From Hordeum vulgare subsp. vulgare (lineage: Eukaryota; Streptophyta; Magnoliopsida; Poales; Poaceae), in assembly GCF_904849725.1 (NCBI RefSeq), contig NC_058524.1, positions 26,195,001 to 26,259,000 of the forward strand: a stretch of 64,000 nucleotides of DNA. Direction: 5' to 3'. The position numbers and the translations under genes were made by a program. Below, piece after piece: positions 23,270 to 34,510 of the stretch (position 1 is its first letter; each line of letters starts with the position of its first letter). A model generated the notes under the pieces. The model had not been told where the DNA came from, did not search any database, and was given only the letters and a program-made list of their open reading frames with translations.

Positions 23270-24793
23270 ACTGTCCAGTTGTACTAGTAATGTGGCGTCA
23301 GAACAGTCATCATATCTTCATGAGGGACTCCAAAAAGAAAAAAAAAATCAGATCTCCATGAGTTAACGGGTCTGTTGAAGGAAGAGAGGTTTTCTTTCTA
23401 ATCAGGCGCATTAGGAGAAGCGTATTGCTTTGTGGCTTTGATCCTGGCCGCCTGGTGAGGTCCCTGAACTTAGTGTAGACATGTTTGGTACTTTGGTGCT
23501 TTGGTTTATGAACTCTTTTTACTTCATGAATTAATGGGGTTGTTGATAGCTGACACTATCGATTGCCTGGGGAGTCTGATCTAGCAGACCTTATTTCTAG
23601 AACCTTGCAGAAAAAAGTATTGAAGACAACTGACACCTGCTGCGTGGCAATTGATATTCGCGATCCCACAAATCTCCATGATGGGTGTCTCATTTCTGTC
23701 CCGATTGTCCAGATCACCCACCCCCAGCATCGTCCCTGCCATTTCTGGCTGCCGACGACGTTTACGGCCCACCGAGAGGTACAACCGTAGAAATAGTTAT
23801 GTGAGACAGAAGCTGAAAGCTACTGATCTTTACAAAAAAAACTTGTGACGTCCTCCCCCGGCATCTCTACCGTGAGCGACCGAGGGGCTAACCCAAGCCG
23901 CCGGAACCAAGATCTCTCCTTCCCCTCGGCGTCGCCGGCCTAGGCCGTCAAAGAAAGCTCGGTCGATGCTGGCGAATGCAGGGTCATCTCTCTCCCCTGC
24001 GTGGTGGGAATTGGCGCGGGCCAGTGCCCCGTCGTGGTAGTGCGGCGCTAGTCCAGGGCGGCGCAGCGCTAGGGCTGGCTCGACGACGGTGTGGGGCCTC
24101 GCACGGTGCACGAGGGTTGGTCGTGGCGGAGTTTCGGCCTGGGGCAACGACAACCTGCTGGGCTCTGCCCAGATCCGCCCGTGTGTGCACCCTGAGGGCC
24201 TCCTACTGCTACTCGAGGCACCGTCTTGGTCGCGGTGACCATGATTGCGACGGCAAGTGCTCGACATCTCGAAAGTAGTGGTTGGATGCGTCTGCAACCG
24301 TCATATTGGCAGATCATGCGTCAGCTAGATCTAGTGAATAGCAGGGGCGGGGGCGCGGGCTGCGATGTGGTGGCAGCGTGGACTCGTGTCCTTTGTCATG
24401 GTGGTGATGACATGGTCAGGGCAGCAACATGATGGGCTTTGACTGTGGCGGTGGCGGGCAGCCTAGGGCGGCGGTGCGGGTTTGTGGTGGTGCCAGTGGC
24501 GGGGAGGTGGCGGCGATCCTCTTTCTCCTGGGTCTAAGCCAAAGGTGGCATCAGACCTAGGGCCCATGCTCGGGTGAACCATGTCAGGGCCTGGGGTGTG
24601 TCGGAACTATAGTTCCTCGTTGGTGTGGTTGGGCATGGTTCGGGTGTTGTTCGCGAGCATTGAGGTCCCTCTCATCATGGGCAAGGTGGGTGTTTGTCGT
24701 GGTTTTTTCACGACAAATGTCCTCGTGAAAGTACTTAGGTGTGAGGCCATTGCAGCTAGGTGGTGGATTGAATGGGGTTGATTGAAATCGAGA
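23270..24793. other. Upstream region of O-methyltransferase 2, then GC-rich unassigned DNA
   Basis: 23525-23590 still matches the upstream region of paralogue 3 (34005-34075), for example TCTGATCTAGCAGA against TTTGATCTAGCAGA. 23840-24560 is GC-rich and open in several frames with no recognisable protein; it resembles the GC-rich retroposon class of 18884-20362 in composition only. Confidence 0.4.
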
Positions 24794-25200
24794 GACGTGA
24801 GTTTACCTAGGTTCAGCCCCTTCGATGGAGATAAAAGACTACGTCCTACTTTTGGTGTTATTGATGATGATCTCGATTACAAGTCCGAGAGGAAAAGCCA
24901 GATAACACACATTGGACAATACACTTTGATGGGTCAAGACAGCTGGAAGGCTCAGGGGCTAGAGTTACTTTATCTTCCCCGAGTGGTGAAATTTTTTCTT
25001 GTGTCTTACAACTCTTGTTTTCTTATACTAACAATGCAGCTGAGTACGAAGCTCTCCTTCATGGACTTCGCATAGCCAAGGAGATAAATCTTAGTCGGGT
25101 CAGATGTTTGGGCGACGCGAGTTTACCCAGGTTTGACCCCTCCGATGGAGGTATAAGTCTAAGTCCTCCTTTTGGTGTTATTGATGATGATCTCAATTAA
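24794..25200. repeat. 87-bp direct repeats bracketing a Gypsy fragment
   Basis: 24794-24880 and 25114-25200 are near-identical: GACGTGAGTTTACCTAGGTT and GACGCGAGTTTACCCAGGTT, then a shared TTTTGGTGTTATTGATGATG. They enclose 233 bp with Gypsy RNase H coding sequence. They may be pieces of an LTR. Confidence 0.85.
24911..25113 (+). pseudogene. Ty3/gypsy RNase H domain fragment
   Basis: Conceptual translation in two adjoining frames gives HFDGSRQLEGSG and then NNAAEYEALLHGLRIAKEIN. These are the first catalytic Asp (DGS) and the Glu segment (AEYEAL) of the plant Gypsy RNase H. A frame change lies between them, and the domain is cut off at LSRVRCLGD, where the second 87-bp repeat begins. It is a dead fragment of a larger retrotransposon. 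Confidence 0.8.
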
Positions 25201-28020
25201 GCGTGCACAATTGTTAACCTAGATCTCGAGAGTTTTGCAACTTGTCCTTTCTACCTCAGGGGCTTCCCTTTATATATAGGTTGAAACCCTAAGATTACAA
25301 CAGAGTCCGGATCGTACTACAACCCATGACATTCAACTTCTATCTTAGGTACGGGAGAGTTTTCCATGTCTTCCTTATTGAGCCGGTCAGCCGGGTGGTG
25401 GGCTATAAGCCGGCCTCCTCATCGTCGACCCGCCTTCTGGGTCTTCGTGTTTAGGGACCTTCAGCCCAAGTCATAGTCTAGCCGTGTTGTTCCCTGGACG
25501 GGTCAACCCGTGTGGTATATCCCCAAGAGTGTTCGTGGTGTTCGTGACATAGCTGCGTCGGCAGACGGATCCATGCCGGTGACCATGGATGTGGCGTCAA
25601 GCGAGCTCTCCTTGGCCAAAGGCTAGGGCTTGCTCGTCGGTGGCCGTCCATAGTCATTGCGTCATGTCCCCCTTGGTCCAAATATTGTCGATTGAGTCAT
25701 GCCCCCCGTTGTGTGTGGCTTCTCCGTCTGCAGGGCCATGATATCACCATATCCAAATACTAACATACAAGTTTGCATATTTCAATCTTCATTTTTCTTG
25801 CGAAGGACATAAGATACAATCCGATTGCTGGAGAACAAAGCTGGTTGTAAGTTTTATTAACTCAGTGCATCGCCGCATTTGCACGGAAATGATACACGCA
25901 ACAAATAAAAATGAAAGCAAGATATACTGAAATAATAACAAAGCTTCCAAATATTTTGGAGAGGGGCTGGAGTTTTGCAAAATTCTGTACACACGAAGGA
26001 GATAACTTTCAGTTTTTAAATTCGTCAATTTTCAGCTCCAATTCATGTTGAACTTCACCTAAAGTAGATAAACATTAAAGTCCAATAATTTCAAGTAAGC
26101 AACGTAGTCATGGGCAACTAGGAGTGCGTGAATTTTGTTAAATATATTAAACTCGCCTAGTGACTCTAATCTACAGTAAATGTTGTTTGAGTAGCAACAT
26201 AGAAGAAGTTAATCGGTCCCAAACAATGCATGAATAGTAAAAAAAATCACAATACCCTAATTTAGTTTTTTTTTGGCTGAGAGGTGCTTAGATGTTCAAA
26301 TGAGTTGAAATTTGGCACGGACCTCATGCACTAACAAAACATTCATGCGAAACATTCTGAATTTTTGAATTTTGCTAGTATTTCTTTTGATTTTATTGTT
26401 CATGTGTGTGAGCAAATGAGTTCGGGAGCCCGTCTCGGAAAATAGGTACTTCTCATACGATATGACAAGGAAACAGTAACTGAAAAGAATAAGAACCTGT
26501 GATGGTGCGATAATGATAGGAGAGGAGCGGTCCAGCTCATAAAAAGAAATTCATTGATCGTCACACAATCATGCACACGACAAACGCATCCCACATCTTT
26601 TGGTGATTCACAAGAGACTGCAAAAGTTTCTCAAAAAAAAAAGAAGGAAAATAATGGAATTATTTTCTCTCTCTAGAAACATCTGAGGAATTTCCACCAC
26701 ACAAGTCTGATGGAAGTCGATCATCTCAAGTTCTCAACATGCACCCGCAAAAGTGAAAATCAAATGAAAAATGAAAACATGGTCCCATCAAGCTCAAAGC
26801 TAGGCATATATTTTCTTGAAGAACAAGAGTTATACAATCCACACGAGCGGAACCTATTCAAGATTAAGAACTACCGCAAGAAGCAACATAGAAGAAGTTA
26901 ACGTCATGGTGTCACAACCTTCATGGAGGCCGAGCGGAGAAAGCTGAGGAGCGACCTGAAAATAAAGCAAAAGAAGGAAGACCGATTGGCGTGAGTTCTC
27001 TGGACCGCCAAAGGAGATGTCAGGCCGGCGTCGAGTATCATGCAACCTAGCCAAGCATGCATCAATATTTTTTAACAATATGTATCGAAATGTTTCTGTC
27101 TTTTTGGAGTGGATTTTTGGCACGCAGGTGCTGGGGCACCAACCTCATTTTTGTCGTGGCTTTAGATTTTCAATCTTTCATATCCTTGAACAAGAGTCCA
27201 AATTAAGTTTCTTTTGCATATTTGTGTTTCTTGTGATGTGGGCTTTCAAATAAGATTTATTTTGGACACGTCTTGATGAATTTTTGCAACATTCTTAAGT
27301 TTCAACAGCTGAAACTTGATACGATCGAACGAGAAAATCGCAAGTTTTAAAAGCTAAAACTTAAAACTTGGTGTGACCTCGTTCAGAGTTCAACGAATTT
27401 GCAGACCGTGAGGAAAACCGGCCGGGCACGGCTGGGCTGCATGCCACCTCACCTCTGAGTTTCCGTTGGCTTTCTCCTACATGCTTGTTTCTCCTTTCTC
27501 CCCCATTCTCTAACAATATTGCTCTTCACTTTCTCTATATCCTGTGTGCCGTAGAGAAACTTTCATGTATATGATTCACTATATTAATAGAGAGAGCATA
27601 TTTGTCTTACACACAATCAAGTAGAGACCTAGGCTACCATTTCAAATAAACGTAGAGCTTCAGCGATCGATGGATGCATGATAAGATGACCAGGTGATGT
27701 TGGTACCACCACCACTCCATGTAGGTACCCATCCGTCTTTGCCTACTCAAGTGTTCCACCGATAACAGACTGCAACCCTGGTATCCTCCACCCCTTCCGA
27801 CAACTCCCATGGCGGATACCACCCTAGCAAGTATTTGACCAATGTTCTTACCATTTTTTTACATTCTTGTTGTTTACTTTGAAGGAAATTCGATGGATTC
27901 GGTAGAGGAGTACTTCTATGTTGTGTTCATGGATTATCTTCGTCAAACAAGGATGAAAATATTGATGAACATGAGGAGGAGCATGTTCTCAATGACAAGG
28001 GTTGAACAAAGGGACCTTGA
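25201..28020. other. Unassigned, mostly repeat-derived DNA
   Basis: 25201-25760 looks like Gypsy LTR sequence, with a TTTATATATAGG TATA-like motif at 25269 and CCC-rich stretches. 26230-26420 (TTCAAATGAGTTGAAATTTG, GGCACGGACC) resembles non-coding CACTA interior. 27300-27380 has repeated AGTTTTAAAAGCT-type words. No coding region is supported. The last 200 bases may hold the lost N-terminal part of the Harbinger transposase that follows. Confidence 0.35.
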
Positions 28021-28029
28021 GTGCTGAAT

Positions 28030-29165
28030 CGGATCAGGGGACAAATCCATATGATGTTGTATGATGACTACTTTGCCCCTAGTGTGCTATTGTAACCTTA
28101 TTTCCACCACCGATTTCCTATGCAGCAACATGTGTTGGGAAACCAAGGTATCACAGCCTATGATGATTACATCAAGCTAAATAAGGATCTCGCTCTATAT
28201 ATTAGGTTCTTTGGTTACCAAAAGTGCATGACTACTATGAGTATGCTTGCCGATGGGACGACCACAAAATCGTGGGTCGAGTATCTTCGGATCGCTGAAA
28301 GCACATGCCTCCAAGCCACAATCCGATTTGATGTTGTTGTAGTCAAATTTTTTGGACCGGAGTACTTTAGAACCAAATGTCGCAGAAACAACAAAGCTCA
28401 TGACACTTGAAGAATCAGGATGCTTTCACGGTATGTTCGATCCATGGATTGCATGCACTGAAAATCAAATAACTGCCGATATGCATGACAATATAAATAC
28501 CAGGCCATTGCAAAAAGCTCACGATTCTTCTTGAAGCAGTTGCATCGCAAGACCATTCGATTTTACATTCTTTCATTGACATGCACGAGTCTCATAATGA
28601 CATCAATGTGATGAAGTGATCTCCGTTAATTGTTTGCAAGGTTGTGTACAGAAGAATCTCTTGCGTGCAACTATACCATCAATGGTAAAAATTATAACAT
28701 GGGTTAATATCTTTGTGATAGTATCTATCCTCCGTGGGTGCCCTTCGGCAGTACCATCTTTGAGAAAAGGGGTGAAAAGATGTCTTTTCGCCCTAAAACA
28801 AGAAGGTGCTATAAAGAACGTGGATAGGTCATTCAAAGTGATCCAAGCCCATTTTTCCAAAAAAATAATAATTTGGACCTACTAAACTGTGGGATCCAGA
28901 AACATTGTGGGGATGATGAAAACTTGTGTGATCATGCATAGCTTGCATGTGGAGAATGAGGGTGAGGGAGTTCGCCAAGGTCTGGAATTTCAAGAGATGA
29001 GTGATCCTATCCAGCTTCCAGAGCAGAATCAGGCGATGTTCGATGATCTTTTCCAAATGCACCAGCAGGTTTGCCATCGAGAAACTCATGAGTTGTTCCA
29101 GAATGATTTATATGACCAACTGTGGGTGTTTCATATGGACACCTATGACTTGTGTCCGTATTTGT
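28030..29165 (+). pseudogene. PIF/Harbinger transposase pseudogene
   Basis: Several frames together cover a plant PIF-type DDE transposase. 28040-28110 gives MLYDDYFAP...YFHHRF. 28200-28380 gives MTTMSMLADGTTTKSWVEYL and AESTCLQATIRFDVVVV. 28440-28610 gives SMDCMH, then LLEAVASQDHSILHSF and ESHNDINVM, which holds a catalytic Asp (HND). 28700-28730 gives NYNMG and IYPPW. 28889-29150 gives MKTCVIMHSLHVENEGEG and the C-terminal tail. Frameshifts and stops (for example at the usual CMHW position) show it is inactive. Harbinger elements mobilise Tourist MITEs with TAA/TTA target sites, two of which lie nearby. Confidence 0.85.
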
Positions 29166-29394
29166 TGAATTCAAATTTGAACTATTTTATTTCAAAACTT
29201 TCTGTTTGGATTGTAGTATTTATATTTGAATTATTGTTGCAGTCCTTCATTTATCAAATATTTGTTCTATTTATATTTGATTATTTTCAGTGCTGCATGC
29301 ATAGGAACAAAAATAAGTGAGCGGATATTTGTTGCCTGTCAACTTGTCCATGGCCATCCTTTCTCATTGCTTGTTGAGGGCCCTCCAAAGGTGC

Positions 29395-30994
29395 ATTAAT
29401 CCAGACAGTTTGAAAACCAAATTGGTGGCCCTGTTGGGGTAAATATGCTCGTAATGAATTTATTTCTAATACACCACATGGTCCATGCTGAGGTGCAAAA
29501 ATTCACCCACATCATCCTGCAGACCTAGCTGAAGAAAGCCGCCTTAATCTAGTACACCTCAGGAAAGGTTTTGGGGGCACCACCCATTGCCCCAAACCTC
29601 CCTAAACCAGCTCCACATCAACTCGGCTGAGAGAAAATAAAAGAGTATATGGTTCGGTCCTCCTCCTAGTGACACACATGATACTACCCATTGCCAGGAC
29701 CAATACATTTTAGCACTTGTTATCCCGAGGGCATCCTACAATGGATTAGCTACCAAAGAAATATCTTAATCCGGGGTGGGAGCCGCACCTTCTAAAGCTC
29801 CATTAACTCGGTTAGTCCACCTCCCTATGCAAAATAGTATATGTGGATTTGATAGAGAATCTACCTAGGGGCCATAACCGCCATGTGGATACATCCATCA
29901 AACCTGACATCACGATGCCCGACATGGCTAATGATATTCATATCCACTCGGTGAGCTCAAGGGGGACAAAGATGTGGTGGAACGAGGTGTTCCTTCCCGC
30001 GTCGACCACCGCAAATGACATGGACATAGCCGGCAGCTGCTCAGCAAATGCCAACAACAAAGGGAATTGTTCACAAAATAGCTAATCAAGCCATAAATCA
30101 ACCTGAAATAGGGTGTATGTACCTCTCCCACAGTCACAGATGTCCCCTGAAAGAAATAAGGCTTGAGAGATTGGATGGCTTTCTAGAACTACAAGCCCTT
30201 AGTCCTAGGACACATGACAAAACATTGGCACTGAAGATATTTGGCCTCCCCTTTCATAATCCTCCAAATCCAATTGGTCATTGTGCACAGGTTCATAGGA
30301 CGAGTAGAGATGATGTCGAGCCCCCTGCTCTTATGGAGTGCAAATGCCTTTTCATTTGTACATATGCTATTTCTTTTATCATCCCCCCTTGCTAAAAAAA
30401 ATTGTCTGATATTTGCCAATGTTCGCATGTGCTCCATTAGGAAATATGTACAAACCCAATGCAAACATCGGGATGCTAGATGTTGAGGAGATAATGAGCA
30501 TTGCTTTTCCAACCTTAGACACGAACCTACCTTGTGAGGGATGAATCTTGTGTTTCACCCTCTCTACAACTAGTCTAAAATCTTTCACGAGGATATCACT
30601 AACTGGAAGAGCTAGATAGGGTATGGGGAATGAACTTATGTGGCAGTTGAGGAGGTTGGCAATGTTTGACCTCTCCTAGTCAGAATAACACATCACCAAT
30701 ACCTCACTCTATGTGAAATTAAAAGACAAACTCGTCTCTTTGGAAACAAAGCAAGAGGAACTTTAAGTTTATTACATGCAACAAAGTTCCTTCAACGATA
30801 AGGAATGTGTTGTTCGCATACTGCAAGTATGGGACTCCACATCCCGCAGTCAAATGAGCTAGAACACTACACAGATACCCAGCATTCCTCGCCACATCCA
30901 TAATGTCCACAAGGTTACCTACAATGAGATGAAACAAGAGTGGTGATAAGGGGTCACCCTGCCTCACCCTTGTTGTTAGTAAACATGTTAACAA
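29395..30994 (-). pseudogene. LINE reverse-transcriptase pseudogene
   Basis: Read on the minus strand from 30994, the sequence encodes RQGDPLSPLLFHLIV, then LQYANNTFLIVEG, where the RT catalytic YADD has become YANN. It continues with IPYLALPVSDI, RFVSKVGKAMLIISSTSSIP, and the zf-RVT-type end (RPMNLCTMTNWIWRIM). The last recognisable part, near 29400-29480, is MLRAYLPQQGHQF-like in frame shifts. Stops and frameshifts break it throughout, and the 5' part with endonuclease is missing. Read on the + strand this region also gives short spurious ORFs. Confidence 0.82.
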
Positions 30995-31795
30995 TTTGGA
31001 CTGTATAGTTTCAGTCAGTTTTCCTATTGGACTGCTTTTGGATGGGATGAAATAGACTAATACCCTAAATTAATTTAGTTTGGTTTGGGTTTTACCTATT
31101 ATTGGATTGGATTGGTATGGTCGGGTCAGAGATTGACTGGTCTCAAATGGTTTCGATCCATGGATGGAAACCAAATCGTTAGACCACTCCTGCAGCTTGT
31201 GGTTGTAGAAGAGCACATCCATGAGGTTATCCATGAACCCATCCACGAAGGAGTTGCAGGCTTGCATCCTAGCGTGAGCATCTCGTCTATCCAGGCACCT
31301 GCTGGAGACCCACGACCTCGCTCTGCAGCCGCTTATGTACGCTGCCGCCAGCGCCATACTGTCACCGGAGTATGGAGAGATGTGTAGGTCTAGAGCACGA
31401 TCTTGTCCTGCCTCGGCTACTTCTTTTGCTGCTGCAGAGGCACCGCCTCATGGACAACTAGCTCGCATCGGCTACTTTGGCTACCTCTGCTGCATCTACC
31501 AGGGTGGTCGAGACGGGAACGTCCGCCTAGTTCGCCCACGTTTTGTGTGCACATGTCCGTAGTTTGAAACTTCAGGCTCAAACCAATTTTAAGGAATGGA
31601 TTGGACTGGTTTGGCTCAAAAACAAAAACAATTTGGTTTGGTTTGGATCATAGCACCTATAGTTTGGATTGGTTTGGTTTTATAGGTGGACTTGTACATG
31701 TATAGGGTTATTTTGTCCCGGGGCCGAATCCAACTTTATTGATTTTATCGCCGCTTCCACCTTGACCACGGAGAATGCTGCCAGCAGGCTCATTA
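30995..31795. other. Unassigned DNA with TTGGTTTGG-rich ends
   Basis: 31075-31130 and 31590-31685 are both rich in TTGGATTGG and TTGGTTTGG words and enclose a more GC-rich 430-bp centre. The same words face the same way, so they are direct rather than inverted repeats. No gene is recognised. Confidence 0.35.
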
Positions 31796-32109
31796 GGCCA
31801 CTTCCAATGCATTGGTGCTAAGATGAGGTGCTAAGCATATTAAATAGTTTAGCAACTAAAGTCCTCAATGCATAGTTGCTTAGCTTATTGTAGCTAAGCC
31901 TTCTTATTCAATGCTTTTGCAATTAAAGTTGTTCATGCATTGGTGCATTTCTTTTATTTAATTGTTTTACCTAGGTTCACGCGCTTAGCATTGTTTCTTT
32001 CTGGGATCACCACACTCATCTCTCTCCTATTAATTAGCTTGTCACATCAGATTTTTTTGTCTATGTGATAGCCTTAGCATCTGTACAAGGTGGAGCATTG
32101 GGAGTAGCC
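31796..32109. mobile_element. Tourist-like MITE (314 bp)
   Basis: The TTA target duplication flanks it (31793-31795, 32110-32112). The terminal inverted repeats are GGCCACTTCCAATGCAT and, from the right end, GGCTACTCCCAATGCTCC. The interior has subterminal GCTTAGC/GCTAAGC motifs. The 3-bp TTA site and G-rich ends indicate PIF/Harbinger mobilisation. Confidence 0.9.
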
Positions 32110-32112
32110 TTA

Positions 32113-32528
32113 AATATCCTCGTAGCAATCGCCCAGGTATTATCTTAGCATACCAACCATTCCCAATCATGTTTTTCCTTAAACGAAGAGCCTCCTCGTC
32201 GACTTGTACTTTCTAGTTTTTGCATTTAATTTGAAGTAAAATAAAATCCATTATTGATATTAAAAGATAATGTGTCAACAGTACATAATATGCATGCCAA
32301 GTAACAAGAAAGCATTGTTGGATGTTTGAAAGCACACCGACATGGTAAAGACTAAACAAAAAAACACACACACACACACACACAGTGCTTTAGTACTTCT
32401 CTAAATGAACCTTGCATGGACCTTATGGAAGCTAATTCCAACGCTTGAGCTACTATATAAGATGCATGAAGCTATCCATTTAGAAAAGCAAACACCTCTC
32501 TTTATTCATATCCTTAGAGCACAACATC
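32113..32528. other. 3' flank of O-methyltransferase gene 3, with CA microsatellite
   Basis: A (CA)n run occupies about 32364-32384. The following 140 bases match the 3' flank of paralogue 2. Nothing coding is seen. Confidence 0.55.
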
Positions 32529-33750
32529 TTATGGGTAGACCTCGATAACGCATCGAGCTCCCAGTTTCTTCACAATTTTATAGTCTTTGAACCCTGCTTC
32601 CATGAATAGCTTGCGCCAGTCATTTTCACTCCGTTGGACCCCTCTTGTTGTCACCATCATGAGCATATCCATCAGGAGTTGGGCTTCAAACATTATTGGC
32701 CCTAAGGATGGTCCAATCACAATGTCTATGATAATTATCTTTCCTCCCTCGTCGTGCGGAGGAATGGCCTTCTTGCACTGGGTTAAGATTTTCACGCAAT
32801 CCTCATCGCTCCAAAAGTGTAGCACAAGCTGCAACAACAGGTAAAGTTCAAAGAATGAAAGATGGATATGCGTGCCTTCTACGAGTTGTAACTTGTAAGA
32901 TCGAAATGTAAGAATTTCCCATGGTTTGCCATGTTAGATATACCTTAAGCATGACGGCTTGAGAAGATGGGACGGTGTGGAACAGGTCACCCGCTACATA
33001 GTTAACGACACCATCCTTTGGGGCTTTGTCGATCACCTTCGGAAGGTCCAACACGGTGCACTTGATGTGCGGATAAGCCTTGACGAGGGCCCTCGCCGTC
33101 GTACCATCGCCACCGCAGCAGTCAGTCAGGGACTCGAGCCCCTTGAAGATGTCGCCGCACTCCCGCAATATGGTGGCGATCCCCAAGTTGTCATGGGCAG
33201 CCAACCCTTCATTGGCAACGGCGTCAAACTCTTCGTCCATGAGGGGTGTTCTCTCATCAAAGACAGGTGCGCCATGCATGTCCTCGAAGGGAGACGGCAC
33301 TGGTGGCTCAAGATCCTTCTTGAACCAGTCCGCCAGCCCCAGCGCAGCCTCTGCGCAATGCGGCGCGGTCACGGCGAGCACGAAATACTTTTGGCTGTGG
33401 TGCTCATCCGTGACACCGTCCACCAGGATGCGGGACAGCGGGGTGAGGCGGTAGAGCTCCCCGCCGGACTCGGAGTCTTTGTCCGCTGCGAAGACGCCCG
33501 ACGTGACGAGCACGCGCATGAGCCGGTGGAGGAACGGCATCTTCACCGATGGAAGGGACAACGCGGCCATCAGGTCGGCGAGCAAGGCCACGCCGCCGAG
33601 GCGGTGGATGGTGGTGGGGATCTGAAGCTGGACGGCGCAGCGGAGCCCCATGGAGGACAGGTAGTAGAGGCTGTGGCGCCACAGGTCAGCCTGTGCCTGC
33701 AGCAGCTCAGCGTCCGTGGGCACCTCAATGGTGTCAGCCTGAGCCGCCAT
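32529..33750 (-). CDS. O-methyltransferase, plant class II (paralogue 3)
   Basis: Two exons: 33750-32944 and 32828-32529 (TAA), with a phase-0 intron of 115 bp; 368 residues from MAAQADTIEV. An open frame continues upstream to 33999, but that stretch covers the promoter and is not shared by the paralogues. SAM motif I is D210-CCGGDG (cysteine for the first Gly of GGG, as in paralogue 2). H273 is kept in LHFWSDEDC. The usual nearby Glu is Asp here (D304 in IIIIDIVIG), and Q334 occupies the second Glu position. The frame is clean. The gene is likely expressed from the TATA-like motif at 33821, and the substrate is unknown. Confidence 0.92.
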
Positions 33751-33820
33751 CGCTCTCCCTCGCCGTTCTCCGTTCCGGTCGGTGATGAGTGTGTGGTTTC
33801 TATATGTGATAGCATCAGTG

Positions 33821-33829
33821 CTTAAATAG
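33821..33829 (-). promoter_or_regulatory. TATA-like element of O-methyltransferase 3
   Basis: Minus-strand CTATTTAAG lies about 71 bp upstream of the ATG, the same spacing as the TATA box of paralogue 1. Confidence 0.55.
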
Positions 33830-33895
33830 GCCACACACCGACACAAACCGGCTGTGAAGTTCTCCATCTCAAATGAATAGGTATAGCTCAAACCA

Positions 33896-33932
33896 GTCAC
33901 ACGCGGCACACGAGATAATAAAATATGAATAT
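33896..33932 (-). promoter_or_regulatory. Conserved upstream box, paralogue 3
   Basis: The + strand reads GTCACACGCGGCACACGAGA then TAATAAAATATGAATATG, matching the boxes upstream of paralogues 1 and 2. It is about 146 bp from the start codon. Confidence 0.55.
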
Positions 33933-34328
33933 GCAGCCAGGTGTATATGTTTCGAGGTCCACTCTCCCAGTTGTGGTCATGTAGCGCAACATCGACCATG
34001 GAATCTTTGTTTTGATGAATTTATGGGCTTGTTGGCACGCACTGCTGATTGCCAGGACAGTTTGATCTAGCAGATTCATCTAGAATTGCAAAGATATTAT
34101 AAATTATAAGAAATATCTGAAGACAGACATGCATGGCATTACACTATCCCCACAAAAGGAAAAAAAAAGGCACCAGTAACATTAGGCGTGTCAACTGTTG
34201 ATGCACAGTTAAAATCACAAACCGCTTCTTCGCACATTAATTAACCTCCATTATGGGTGTGTCGCCTAATTCGGCATCACATTCTACAGACAGGGAAACC
34301 CCAAAGGTGTGAAACTTGGTTGTGATGA

Positions 34329-34480
34329 TCCGTTCTATTTTCAGATAATAATACAGTAAAAAAGTACACTACAAACTGCATAAAATAAGTGAATCTATAC
34401 TTTAAAATATATCTATATATATTCATATGTAGTTTATAATAAAATTTTAAAAATATATATTTATTTAAGAACGGAGGAAG
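34329..34480. mobile_element. Degenerate Stowaway MITE
   Basis: The interior words GTGAATCTATACTTTAAA, TATGTCTATATA-like and CATATGTAGTTTATAAT match the intact element just downstream. The right end AGAACGGAGGAAG and the left end CCGTTCTATTTT are weakened inverted repeats. Confidence 0.75.
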
Positions 34481-34510
34481 TATATAACTGCATGAAGAAG
34501 TAACTACGTA

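Noticed and set aside
32959..33825. 288-residue + strand ORF
   Set aside because: It is antisense to exon 1 of O-methyltransferase 3; similar antisense ORFs appear opposite the other two copies.
33751..33999. Extended N-terminus of O-methyltransferase 3
   Set aside because: The open frame covers the TATA-like element and upstream box and is not shared by the paralogues.
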